Positions 17,803-24,974 of a DNA stretch of 51,514 nucleotides are shown here, one piece after another. The notes beneath the pieces were generated by a model. It saw nothing but the letters and a program-made list of their open reading frames with translations. It was not told the origin of the DNA and ran no database searches. Positions within the stretch are counted from its first letter, which is position 1. Every line of letters begins with the position of its first letter. Location: positions 1-51,514 of the forward strand of contig CAJAPA010000147.1 of NCBI GenBank assembly GCA_903942465.1, given 5' to 3'. The stretch comes from an uncultured Gammaproteobacteria bacterium (GTDB taxonomy: Bacteria; Pseudomonadota; Gammaproteobacteria; Xanthomonadales; Xanthomonadaceae). Position numbers and translations under genes: made by a program.

Positions 17803-17836
17803 CATAATGGGCACCAAGTCGGTACAGCGACTTTTT
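17803..17836 (+). promoter_or_regulatory. Phasin leader: -10 element and 5' stem-loop
   Basis: CATAAT at 17803-17808 (no convincing -35) is followed by an inverted repeat, AAGTCG at 17816-17821 and CGACTT at 17828-17833, then a further TTT. A transcript from this -10 would begin with the stem-loop, a known way to stabilise mRNA. It could also be a weak patatin terminator. Confidence 0.35.
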
Positions 17837-17865
17837 CAACCCACTTCCCAAAACGAGGTTACACC

Positions 17866-18435
17866 ATGGCCAAGCTCAAAAAAGCCGCCCGTACCAAAAC
17901 CGCAAGTCGCAAGCCGGCCGCCAAAAGCGCCGAAGCCGCTTCGCACAACCTGATCAGCACCGCACAGCAGATCTGGGCCGCCGGCATCGGCGCCCTGGCA
18001 CGCGCCCAGGGTGAAGGCACCGACATGTTCGATGCCCTGGTCAAGAAAGGCATGAGCCTGGAAGCCCAGACCCGTAAGCTTGCCAACGGCAAAGTCGATG
18101 TCGTGCGTGCCAGCGTCGAAGACCGCGTCGAAAACGTCCGCGAAAAAGCCACGGACACCTGGGACCGCATGGAAAAGGTCTTCGAAGACCGCGTTCAGCG
18201 CGCCCTGACCCGTCTCGGCGTGCCGACCCGTGAAGATCTGGCCGGCTTGAACAAGCGCGTCGAAGCCCTCACCGCTGAACTGCGCAAGCAGAATGGCAAA
18301 GCTCCGGCTGCGAAGAAAGCTGCCGTGCCGGTGAAGAAAGCCGCAAAGAAAGCCGTAAAGAAGGCAGGCGTGGCCAAGAAAGCCGGCAAAGCCGTGCTGC
18401 CGAAAGCACCGACGCCGCGCGCGCCGAAGGCCTGA
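17866..18435 (+). CDS. Phasin family protein with histone-like Lys-Ala tail
   Basis: A 189-residue protein. A basic N-terminus is followed by a phasin-type amphipathic domain (about 25-115: NLISTAQQIWAAGIGALARA, FDALVKKGMSLEAQTRKLA), a short coiled coil (about 118-145), and a 45-residue tail of Lys-Ala-Pro repeats (PAAKKAAVPVKKAAKKAVKK). Phasins coat PHA granules; PhaF-type phasins with such tails also bind DNA and help segregate granules. I start at the ATG at 17866 (MAKLKKAARTK), with GAGG upstream, instead of a longer frame from 17755. A perfect terminator follows. Confidence 0.88.
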   Translation: MAKLKKAARTKTASRKPAAKSAEAASHNLISTAQQIWAAGIGALARAQGEGTDMFDALVKKGMSLEAQTRKLANGKVDVVRASVEDRVENVREKATDTWDRMEKVFEDRVQRALTRLGVPTREDLAGLNKRVEALTAELRKQNGKAPAAKKAAVPVKKAAKKAVKKAGVAKKAGKAVLPKAPTPRAPKA

Positions 18436-18502
18436 GTTTCAGAGACCGGTCAGACCGGACCGCGCCTCCCTCCCGGCGCAGACCCCGACCGGCATGAAAC
18501 CG

Positions 18503-18531
18503 AAAAAAGCACCGCTTGCGGTGCTTTTTTC
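18503..18531. terminator. Bidirectional intrinsic terminator
   Basis: AAAAAAGCACCGC at 18503-18515 pairs with GCGGTGCTTTTTT at 18518-18530. It separates the phasin gene (plus) from the acyl-CoA reductase gene (minus) and has T-runs in both directions. Confidence 0.9.
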
Positions 18532-18552
18532 GTATCCGATGGATACTGACCG

Positions 18553-20541
18553 TTACCAGTGCACGCCGCGCATCAAGGATGCGAACGCGATCTGCTCGTT
18601 GGTCGGGTTGGCGGCATCACCGCGGCCGGCCATGCCTTTGGCGGCCGCCGAATCCGGGAACAGTTCGAAAGCGGTGCTCATCACCACTTCATAGGCCTTC
18701 GGGAACACCGCATGCACCACACCGGCGAACACGCCGAGTCGGGTGGCGACACGGCTCGGCCTGTCGATGATGGCCTTGACGATGAGGTCGGCGGCTTCTT
18801 CCGGGCTGAGCGTGGGAACCGAATCGTACATCTTGGTCGGCGCAATCATCGGCGTTTTCACCAAGGGCATGTTGATGGTGGTGAAGCTGATGCCCTTGCC
18901 GGACAGTTCGCCCTGGGCGCAGTGACTGAACGCATCCAAGGCCGCCTTTGAGGCCACATAGGCCGAAAACCGGGGCGAACTGGCCAGAACGCCGATGGAT
19001 GAAATATTGATGATATGTCCGCGACGCTTGGCGATCATTCCCGGCAGCGACTGCATGATCAGGCGCAGCGAACCGAAATAATTCAGCTGCATGGTGCGTT
19101 CGAAGTCATGGAACCGGTCGAAACTGAGCTCGATAGAGCGGCGGATGGAACGACCGGCATTGTTGATCAGGATATCGACGCCGCCATGCTGTTTGGTCAC
19201 CTGCTCGATCAGGCTGTCGCAGGAATCCAGATCGGCAAGATCGGCCTTGAAGGCATAGCACAGATGACCGGCATCGCTGATTTCCTTGCGCGTCGCTTCC
19301 AGCTCTTCCTCGCCGCGGGCGGCAATGACCACTTTGGCGCCGGCTTCGGCGATTTTGAGGGCGGCGGCCTTGCCGATGCCGGACGAGCCGCCGGTGATGA
19401 GCACCACTTTGCCCTCGACCTTGCCGCGCAGCGAACGGTCGATGAACAGATCGGGATCGAGATTGCGTTCCCAGTAATCCCACAGGCGCCAGGCGTAACT
19501 GTCGAGCGGCGGTACGCTGATTTTCGAGCCCTTCAATGCACGCTCGGCTTCACGGGTGTCGAAACGGGTCGGATAGGTGATGAATTCAAGCGTCGATTTC
19601 GGAATTTTCAGATCACGCAGAATCATATTGGTCAGGCGCTTCACCGGCGGTAGATTGGTGACCGCCATCCGCATCGGGGCCGGGATGAACGCGAACATCC
19701 GGGCATCCAGACGCATGGTCATTTCCGGAGCGTGTGCGGCGCGCGCGAAAGTATTCATCAGCTCACCGAAGCGCATCGGTTCGGGATCGACCAGATGGAA
19801 ACAATGACCGTCCAGCCCTTTCTTGTGCGCGATGTGATCCATGGCATCCGCGACGAAATCGACCGGCACGACATTGATGCGGCCGCCCTCGATGCCGAGC
19901 GTCGGCATCCACTGTGGCAGGGTCTGCCGGATTTTCTTGATCAGGGTGAACAGATAGTAAGGGCCGTCGATTTTGTCGATTTCACCGGTTTTGGAATGGC
20001 CGACCACCATCGATGGCCGGTAAATGCGGTAAGGCACGACGCTTTGTTTGCGTACCAGACCTTCCGACTCATGCTTGGTCTTCAGGTAAGGGTCTTTCAG
20101 GCCTTCGGCCTCGTCGAACATGTCTTCACGGAACACGCCGGGATACAGTCCGGCTGCGGCGATGGAGCTGGTGTGATGGAAACAGCCGGCCTTGATGACC
20201 GCCGCCAGCTCAAGGGCGTTCTTGGTGCCGCCGATATTGGCCAGCTTCTGGCTATCGGCATCGGCAGTGAGATCGTAAATGGCGGCCAGATGGAAGAAGT
20301 GCTGGATCTTGCCCTTGAGTGCGGCAATCTGGGCAGCAGTCAGGCCCAGCTTGGGTTTGGACAGATCACCGGTAACCGGAACGATGCGTTTCATGTCCCA
20401 GCCCATGGCCTCGCCGATCTGGCCGAGCTTCTTGGCCGAGCCTTTACGTACCAGCACATGCACCTGGCCTTTGCGTTTCAGCAGGTTGCTGACCAGAAAA
20501 CGGCCGATGAAGCCGGTAGCGCCGGTGACGAAATAAGCCAT
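18553..20541 (-). CDS. Two-domain SDR protein, fatty acyl-CoA reductase type
   Basis: A 662-residue protein with an N-terminal extended-SDR domain (TGATGFIG at 6-13, Y-x-x-x-K in PYLKTKHESE near 152) and a C-terminal classical SDR domain (TGGSSGIG near 380, NNAGRS, active Tyr/Lys in SAYVASKAA near 524). This layout and length are those of bacterial alcohol-forming fatty acyl-CoA reductases such as the Marinobacter enzyme and mycobacterial AcrA1, which reduce acyl-CoA to aldehyde and alcohol with NADPH. Both active sites look intact. The acyl-CoA-binding protein gene starts divergently 113 nt away, which supports an acyl-CoA substrate. The end product cannot be told. Confidence 0.8.
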   Translation of the reverse strand: MAYFVTGATGFIGRFLVSNLLKRKGQVHVLVRKGSAKKLGQIGEAMGWDMKRIVPVTGDLSKPKLGLTAAQIAALKGKIQHFFHLAAIYDLTADADSQKLANIGGTKNALELAAVIKAGCFHHTSSIAAAGLYPGVFREDMFDEAEGLKDPYLKTKHESEGLVRKQSVVPYRIYRPSMVVGHSKTGEIDKIDGPYYLFTLIKKIRQTLPQWMPTLGIEGGRINVVPVDFVADAMDHIAHKKGLDGHCFHLVDPEPMRFGELMNTFARAAHAPEMTMRLDARMFAFIPAPMRMAVTNLPPVKRLTNMILRDLKIPKSTLEFITYPTRFDTREAERALKGSKISVPPLDSYAWRLWDYWERNLDPDLFIDRSLRGKVEGKVVLITGGSSGIGKAAALKIAEAGAKVVIAARGEEELEATRKEISDAGHLCYAFKADLADLDSCDSLIEQVTKQHGGVDILINNAGRSIRRSIELSFDRFHDFERTMQLNYFGSLRLIMQSLPGMIAKRRGHIINISSIGVLASSPRFSAYVASKAALDAFSHCAQGELSGKGISFTTINMPLVKTPMIAPTKMYDSVPTLSPEEAADLIVKAIIDRPSRVATRLGVFAGVVHAVFPKAYEVVMSTAFELFPDSAAAKGMAGRGDAANPTNEQIAFASLMRGVHW

Positions 20542-20590
20542 AAAATTACCCGATCCCTTTCCCGTTGAATGTTGAATAGGTGCTTGATTT

Positions 20591-20620
20591 TTTACCGCAA
20601 ATCGCAGTTTAATGCATAAT
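20591..20620 (+). promoter_or_regulatory. Promoter of the acyl-CoA-binding protein gene
   Basis: TTTACC at 20591-20596 and CATAAT at 20615-20620, spacer 18 nt, 34 nt before the ATG. Its -10 shares bases with the -10 of the divergent reductase promoter. Confidence 0.45.
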
Positions 20621-20643
20621 ACTGGAATCCGACTTCAGGTCAA
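20616..20643 (-). promoter_or_regulatory. Promoter of the acyl-CoA reductase gene
   Basis: On the minus strand, TTGACC (20638-20643) and TATTAT (20616-20621) with a 16-nt spacer. It overlaps the plus-strand promoter face to face. A tandem repeat of GTTGAAT at 20564-20577 lies in the reductase leader. Confidence 0.5.
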
Positions 20644-20654
20644 AGGACTTCTTC

Positions 20655-20912
20655 ATGGCGACACTGCAGGAACAATTTGAACTGGCAGCCCTCGAGGCCA
20701 AGAATCTCAAGAAGCGGCCCGACAACGACACCCTGCTGCGCATGTATGGGCTTTATAAGCAGGGATCGGAAGGCGATGTCAGTGGGCCGGCGCCGGGCAT
20801 GTTCGATTTCGTGGCCTCGGCGAAATACCAGGCCTGGCAGAAGCTTGAAGGCACCAGCCAGGAATCGGCCATGAAGAAATATGTCGACCTTGTGCATTCG
20901 CTGAAGGACTGA
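20655..20912 (+). CDS. Acyl-CoA-binding protein
   Basis: An 85-residue ACBP, the usual length. Conserved marks are LKKRPDNDTLLRMYGLYKQG with the acyl-CoA-contacting Tyr/Lys, and AKYQAWQKLEGTSQESAMKKYV. It binds long-chain acyl-CoA in the cytoplasm and could feed the divergent reductase. AAGGA lies 8 nt before the ATG. The TetR gene follows after 1 nt, so the two form an operon. ACBPs are patchily distributed in bacteria, which makes the context informative. Confidence 0.92.
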   Translation: MATLQEQFELAALEAKNLKKRPDNDTLLRMYGLYKQGSEGDVSGPAPGMFDFVASAKYQAWQKLEGTSQESAMKKYVDLVHSLKD

Positions 20913-20913
20913 C

Positions 20914-21540
20914 GTGTCCGGAAAAACCCGAAACCGCATTCTGGATGTCGCACTCCGCCTGTTCAACGAACAGGGCGAAACCAACATCTCCACCAACCAC
21001 ATCGCCGATGAGCTTGAAATCAGCCCCGGCAATCTGTATTACCACTACCGAAACAAGGACGACATCATCGAGCAGCTGTTCCTGCGTTTCGAGGAACGCA
21101 TGGATCAGGCCTTGGTGGCGCCCGAAGGCCGCGATGTCACTCTCGAGGACGTCTGGCTGCAGCTCCATCTGGTCTTCGAGTGCATCTGGAATTACCGCTT
21201 CATCTACCGCGATATCATCAACATTCTCAGTAGAAACAGAAACTTACGCCTGAGATTTGCACGGATTCTGAAACGCGGCTCCTCAAATGCCCAAGGCATC
21301 ATGCGCGGCCTGAACGAAACCGGGGCCATGCGGGCCAGCGCGGCTGAAATCGAGGGTTTGGCCACCAATATTCTGGTTTTGGCCACATTCTGGCTGAATT
21401 ACGCCAATGTCCGGGGTGAAAAGGACGAGCAGCGGGCCATCCAGCAGGGCATCGTGCAGGTCATGATGCTGGTTTCCCCCTTCCTGCGCGACACCGAGCG
21501 CCTGCATCTGCATACCCTGTCCAAAGCCTATACGGATTAA
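20914..21540 (+). CDS. TetR/AcrR family transcriptional regulator
   Basis: A 208-residue regulator. The N-terminal helix-turn-helix (about 5-50) reads [17 protein letters not shown] and [21 protein letters not shown], with the YYHYRNK recognition region typical of TetR. The C-terminal ligand domain is longer, with no recognisable specificity. It starts with GTG, 1 nt after the ACBP stop. Given its place, acyl-CoA or a fatty acid is a reasonable guess for the ligand, and the overlapping divergent promoters at 20591-20643 for a target; both are inferences. Confidence 0.88.
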   Translation: MSGKTRNRILDVALRLFNEQGETNISTNHIADELEISPGNLYYHYRNKDDIIEQLFLRFEERMDQALVAPEGRDVTLEDVWLQLHLVFECIWNYRFIYRDIINILSRNRNLRLRFARILKRGSSNAQGIMRGLNETGAMRASAAEIEGLATNILVLATFWLNYANVRGEKDEQRAIQQGIVQVMMLVSPFLRDTERLHLHTLSKAYTD

Positions 21541-21560
21541 GGTTTTATTTAATCAAGTTA

Positions 21561-21589
21561 TTGCTTTCACAGGATTTTGGCGATATAAT
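21561..21589 (+). promoter_or_regulatory. Promoter of rpmJ
   Basis: TTGCTT at 21561-21566, 17-nt spacer, TATAAT at 21584-21589. This is the best sigma-70-like match in the window and gives the small L36 gene its own strong transcription unit. Confidence 0.8.
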
Positions 21590-21625
21590 GCCCGCTTCCC
21601 GTTTTCGTTGTTTAGGAATATAGCC

Positions 21626-21751
21626 ATGAAAGTCCTTAATTCGCTTAAATCGGCCAAGACCCGCCATCGTGACTGCAAGGTCGTCCGTCGTCGCGGCAAG
21701 GTCTTTGTGATTTGCAAATCGAATCCCCGTTTCAAAGCCCGTCAGCGTTAA
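21626..21751 (+). CDS. rpmJ: 50S ribosomal protein L36, zinc-free type
   Basis: A 41-residue protein beginning [20 protein letters not shown] and continuing [21 protein letters not shown]. It matches the YkgO/L36-B form, which carries an N-terminal MKVLNSL block and lacks the full set of zinc ligands (only two cysteines, no CxxC). In E. coli this form is a zinc-independent paralogue; in some relatives it is the only L36. It is too short for most ORF lists. It has a strong promoter 36 nt upstream and its own terminator, so it is a single-gene unit. Confidence 0.92.
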   Translation: MKVLNSLKSAKTRHRDCKVVRRRGKVFVICKSNPRFKARQR

Positions 21752-21777
21752 TCGCTTTCCAGGCCGCTGTCCCGATC

Positions 21778-21800
21778 AAGCCGGCTGAAGCCGGCTTTTT
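21778..21800 (+). terminator. Intrinsic terminator of rpmJ
   Basis: AAGCCGGC at 21778-21785 pairs with GCCGGCTT at 21790-21797 around a TGAA loop, followed by TTT. Confidence 0.85.
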
Positions 21801-21832
21801 CATGTTCATGCCGCCCGCCTCCGGAGTTCAGG

Positions 21833-22864
21833 ATGAGTGACAGCCCCCGCTTCCCGGCCGAATGGGAATCCCAATCCGCCATTCTCATGGCTTGGCCGCA
21901 TGCCGGAACCGACTGGGCCGCACGACTGGAAAGCACCCGGAACTGTTTCGCCGGCATCGCCGCGGCCATCAGCCGTCGTCAGACCTTGCTTTTGCTGGTC
22001 TCCGATGCCGCTGTCGAGGCCGATGCCCGGACTGCATTGGTCCAGTCTAATGCGGACCTTGAACGGATTCGGTTCATTACCCTGCCCTATAACGACACCT
22101 GGCTACGCGACAGTGGCCCGATCAGTCTGCGCAAGGCCGACGGTTTTGAACTTCTGGACTTCCATTTCACCGCCTGGGGCGGCAAATTCGAGGCCGGACT
22201 GGATGACCGTATCGTCTCGGAAATGGACGCACAGGGCCTGTTCCGGAATGCCGAACATAGGCGCATCGACTTCGCACTGGAGGGCGGCGGCATCGAAACC
22301 GATGGCGCCGGCACCCTGCTCTCGACCTGGCATTGCCTGAACGAGCGGCACCCGGACAAATCGCGTGCGGACATCGAAGCCGTTCTGAAAGAACACCTCC
22401 GGCAACATCGCGTTCTTTGGCTGGAGCACGGCTATCTCGAGGGCGATGATACCGATGCCCACATCGACACCCTCGCCCGTTTTGCATCGGAGTCCGCCAT
22501 CGTCTATCAGGGCTGCGACGATCCGCAGGACAGCCATTATCCGGAACTGCAGGCGATGGCTGCAGAACTGGCAAAGCTACTTACGGCTGCAGGCAAGCCT
22601 TACACCCTGCACGCCCTGCCCTGGCCAAAGCCGATTCTGGATGACGGTCGACGTCTAGCGGCCTCCTATGCCAATTTCCTGATCATCAACGGCGCGGTTC
22701 TGATGCCGGTCTATGGGGATCCGGCTGACGCAGAAGCGCTTTCGGTCATGCGCAGGGCCTTCCCCTCGTATGAGGTTCTCGGCATCCCCTGCCGGGATCT
22801 AATCTGGCAGAATGGAAGCCTGCACTGCTGCACCATGCAACTACCGGAAGGCTTACTGCGATGA
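21833..22864 (+). CDS. aguA: Agmatine deiminase
   Basis: A 343-residue member of the peptidyl-arginine-deiminase fold. It begins FPAEWESQSAILMAWPH, has NDTWLRDSGPISL and FALEGGGIETDGAGTLL with the Asp/Glu/His that position the guanidine, and ends NGSLHCCTMQLPEG with the expected nucleophile C332 after His331. It converts agmatine to N-carbamoylputrescine and ammonia. It overlaps aguB by 4 nt, so the two steps to putrescine are co-translated. The agmatine-producing arginine decarboxylase is not in the window. Confidence 0.92.
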   Translation: MSDSPRFPAEWESQSAILMAWPHAGTDWAARLESTRNCFAGIAAAISRRQTLLLLVSDAAVEADARTALVQSNADLERIRFITLPYNDTWLRDSGPISLRKADGFELLDFHFTAWGGKFEAGLDDRIVSEMDAQGLFRNAEHRRIDFALEGGGIETDGAGTLLSTWHCLNERHPDKSRADIEAVLKEHLRQHRVLWLEHGYLEGDDTDAHIDTLARFASESAIVYQGCDDPQDSHYPELQAMAAELAKLLTAAGKPYTLHALPWPKPILDDGRRLAASYANFLIINGAVLMPVYGDPADAEALSVMRRAFPSYEVLGIPCRDLIWQNGSLHCCTMQLPEGLLR

Positions 22865-23748
22865 ACCGTTCGACGCTTAAAGCGGCACTGATCCAGGACA
22901 TCAACCATGGCGATGCCGACGCCAACCTGTCCATTATCGAACAGCGCGTTGCAGACGCCGCTGCGGCGGGCGCGGAACTGGTGCTGCTGCAGGAACTGCA
23001 CAATGGCGCCTACTTCTGCCAACATGAATCCGCAGATGAATTCGACCGCGCCGAAGCCATCCCCGGACCGAGCACCGAACGCCTGTCGGCACTTGCGGCC
23101 AAAAACAGCGTTGTTCTCGTCGCATCGCTTTTCGAGCGCCGTGCCGCCGGCCTCTATCACAACACCGCCGTGGTTTTCGAAAAAGACGGCAGCCTTCTCG
23201 GCAAATACCGCAAGATGCACATCCCGGATGATCCGGGATTCTATGAAAAATTTTATTTCACGCCGGGCGATCTCGGCTTCCATCCGATCGCCAGCAGCGT
23301 CGGAAAGATCGGCGTGCTGGTGTGCTGGGACCAATGGTATCCGGAGGCGGCACGGCTGATGGCGCTTGCCGGAGCCGAAGTGCTGGTTTATCCGACGGCG
23401 ATCGGCTGGGATCCGGACGACACGCCCGATGAACGCGAGCGGCAACGCCAAGCCTGGATGCTCAGCCATCGCGGACATGCCGTGGCCAACGGCATCCCGG
23501 TCTTGAGCTGCAACCGGACCGGTTTCGAACCCTCCCCGATCGGTGCCAGCGGCATCCGCTTCTGGGGCAGCTCGCATGTACTTGGACCGCAGGGTGAAAT
23601 TCTGGCCGAAGCCGGCACCGATTCGCCCGAAATCCTTTATGCCACACTCGATCTGGCCCGCAGCGAGCAGGTCCGGCGCATGTGGCCGTTCCTGCGTGAC
23701 CGCCGGATCGACGCCTATGCCGATCTGCTGAAGCGCTACCGCGATTGA
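22861..23748 (+). CDS. aguB: N-carbamoylputrescine amidase
   Basis: A 295-residue nitrilase-superfamily amidase with the full catalytic triad: E45 (LLQELHNGAY), K118 (KYRKMHIPDD) and C155 (VLVCWDQWYPEA). It hydrolyses N-carbamoylputrescine to putrescine, CO2 and ammonia. The segment GIRFWGSSHVLGPQGEIL is typical of the AguB branch. Full length. It directly follows aguA and is followed after 7 nt by the TraB-family gene, so all three may be one operon. Confidence 0.95.
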   Translation: MNRSTLKAALIQDINHGDADANLSIIEQRVADAAAAGAELVLLQELHNGAYFCQHESADEFDRAEAIPGPSTERLSALAAKNSVVLVASLFERRAAGLYHNTAVVFEKDGSLLGKYRKMHIPDDPGFYEKFYFTPGDLGFHPIASSVGKIGVLVCWDQWYPEAARLMALAGAEVLVYPTAIGWDPDDTPDERERQRQAWMLSHRGHAVANGIPVLSCNRTGFEPSPIGASGIRFWGSSHVLGPQGEILAEAGTDSPEILYATLDLARSEQVRRMWPFLRDRRIDAYADLLKRYRD

Positions 23749-23755
23749 TCTGCCG

Positions 23756-24955
23756 ATGAGCCTCCCCGACTTCGCCGGCCAGCCGGTCCGCCAATGCACC
23801 GTGAACGGGGTCGTCTACACCCTGCTCGGTACCGCCCATGTTTCCGTGAAAAGCCTGGAGGCGGTAAAAGCCGCCATTGATGGCGGCGGTTTCGATACCG
23901 TTGCAGTTGAACTGGATACCAATCGGCATCGACAACTGACCCAACCGGACGCCCTCTACAAACTCGACATCTTCCAGATCATCAAGGAAGACAAAATCGG
24001 GCTGGTCGCGGCCAACCTTTCTTTGGCCGCCTACCAGCGCCGATTGGCCGAGCAACTGGGCATCGAGCCCGGCGCGGAACTCAAGGCCGCGGCCCAGGAA
24101 GCCGAAGCCCGCGGCCTGCGCATGGCGCTGATCGACCGGGACGCCGGTATTACCTTGAAACGCAGCTGGTCCAGGCTCGGGTTTTTCAAACGCGGCCAGC
24201 TGGTGGCCGGTCTTGGCGCCAGCCTGGTCAGCTCGGATGACATCGGCGAGACCGAAATCGAGCAGCTCAAGGAAGGCGACATGCTGGAATCGAGCTTCGG
24301 CGAGTTCGCCAAGCAGACCCCGGAATTGTATGAAAGCATCATCGCCGAACGCGACCGTTACATGGCCGCCAAGCTGCTGCAATTGCAAGCCCACGATGAT
24401 GTCAAACACGTCCTCGCGGTTGTCGGCGCTGGCCACCTGGTTGGCCTTGAGCGGGCCCTGCAGGATCCGGCCAATCGCGATTCCGCAGTCGTGACCGATT
24501 TGGAGACCATTCCCGCAAAATCGGGCATTCCCTGGTTCAGCCTGTTCATTGCCGTCTTTCTGATCGGCGGATTCGCCTGGGGAATCCACGAGGGGGGCAT
24601 GAAATTGGCCGGGCTACTGCTACTGCAATGGGCGCTCATCACCGGCACCGGCGGACTCATCGGTTGCATCGCCGCCAAGGGGCATTGGCTGAGCTGCATC
24701 GCCGCATTCGTCGCCTCGCCATTCACGCCGCTGCATCCGGCGCTGAGCTCGGGAATGGTATCGGCCTATGTGGAAGCCAAACTGCGCAAACCGACCTATG
24801 AAGACCTGCTGAAGCTCAAGGACGATACCACCGAAATCTCCGGCTGGTGGAAGAACCGCTTTGCACGCATCCTGGTGAATTTCATCCTGACCAACAGCGG
24901 TACCGCGCTGGCAGTCTGGATTGCCGGGGCGGCCTTCTTCATCAAACTGGGCTGA
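23756..24955 (+). CDS. TraB/PrgY family membrane protein
   Basis: A 399-residue protein. The soluble N-terminal TraB domain (about 10-245) has the family marks GTAHVS at 25-30, AVELDTNRH, ERDRYMAAKL and VVGAGHLVGLERAL, related to the metal-dependent Tiki protease fold. The C-terminal part has membrane helices at about 257-276, 281-300, 305-322 and 378-398. PrgY, the known member, quenches a peptide pheromone; in most bacteria the role is unknown. Placing it after aguAB is unexplained. A GC-rich hairpin lies just after its stop. Confidence 0.82.
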   Translation: MSLPDFAGQPVRQCTVNGVVYTLLGTAHVSVKSLEAVKAAIDGGGFDTVAVELDTNRHRQLTQPDALYKLDIFQIIKEDKIGLVAANLSLAAYQRRLAEQLGIEPGAELKAAAQEAEARGLRMALIDRDAGITLKRSWSRLGFFKRGQLVAGLGASLVSSDDIGETEIEQLKEGDMLESSFGEFAKQTPELYESIIAERDRYMAAKLLQLQAHDDVKHVLAVVGAGHLVGLERALQDPANRDSAVVTDLETIPAKSGIPWFSLFIAVFLIGGFAWGIHEGGMKLAGLLLLQWALITGTGGLIGCIAAKGHWLSCIAAFVASPFTPLHPALSSGMVSAYVEAKLRKPTYEDLLKLKDDTTEISGWWKNRFARILVNFILTNSGTALAVWIAGAAFFIKLG

Positions 24956-24974
24956 CCGGCCCTCAGGCCGGTTT
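24955..24974. terminator. Convergent GC-rich hairpin
   Basis: ACCGGCC at 24955-24961 pairs with GGCCGGT at 24966-24972 around CTCA, then TT. It spans the TraB stop and the last codons of the RND gene. T-runs are short, so it is a weak bidirectional terminator at best. Confidence 0.45.

Noticed and set aside
20542-20654. Riboswitch in the leader between reductase and ACBP genes
   Set aside because: I see no extended stem structure, only overlapping promoters and a short tandem repeat.
14556-21540. Lipid region as a recently gained genomic island
   Set aside because: No tRNA-linked attachment site, integrase, transposase or flanking direct repeat is visible, and codon use looks like its neighbours by eye.
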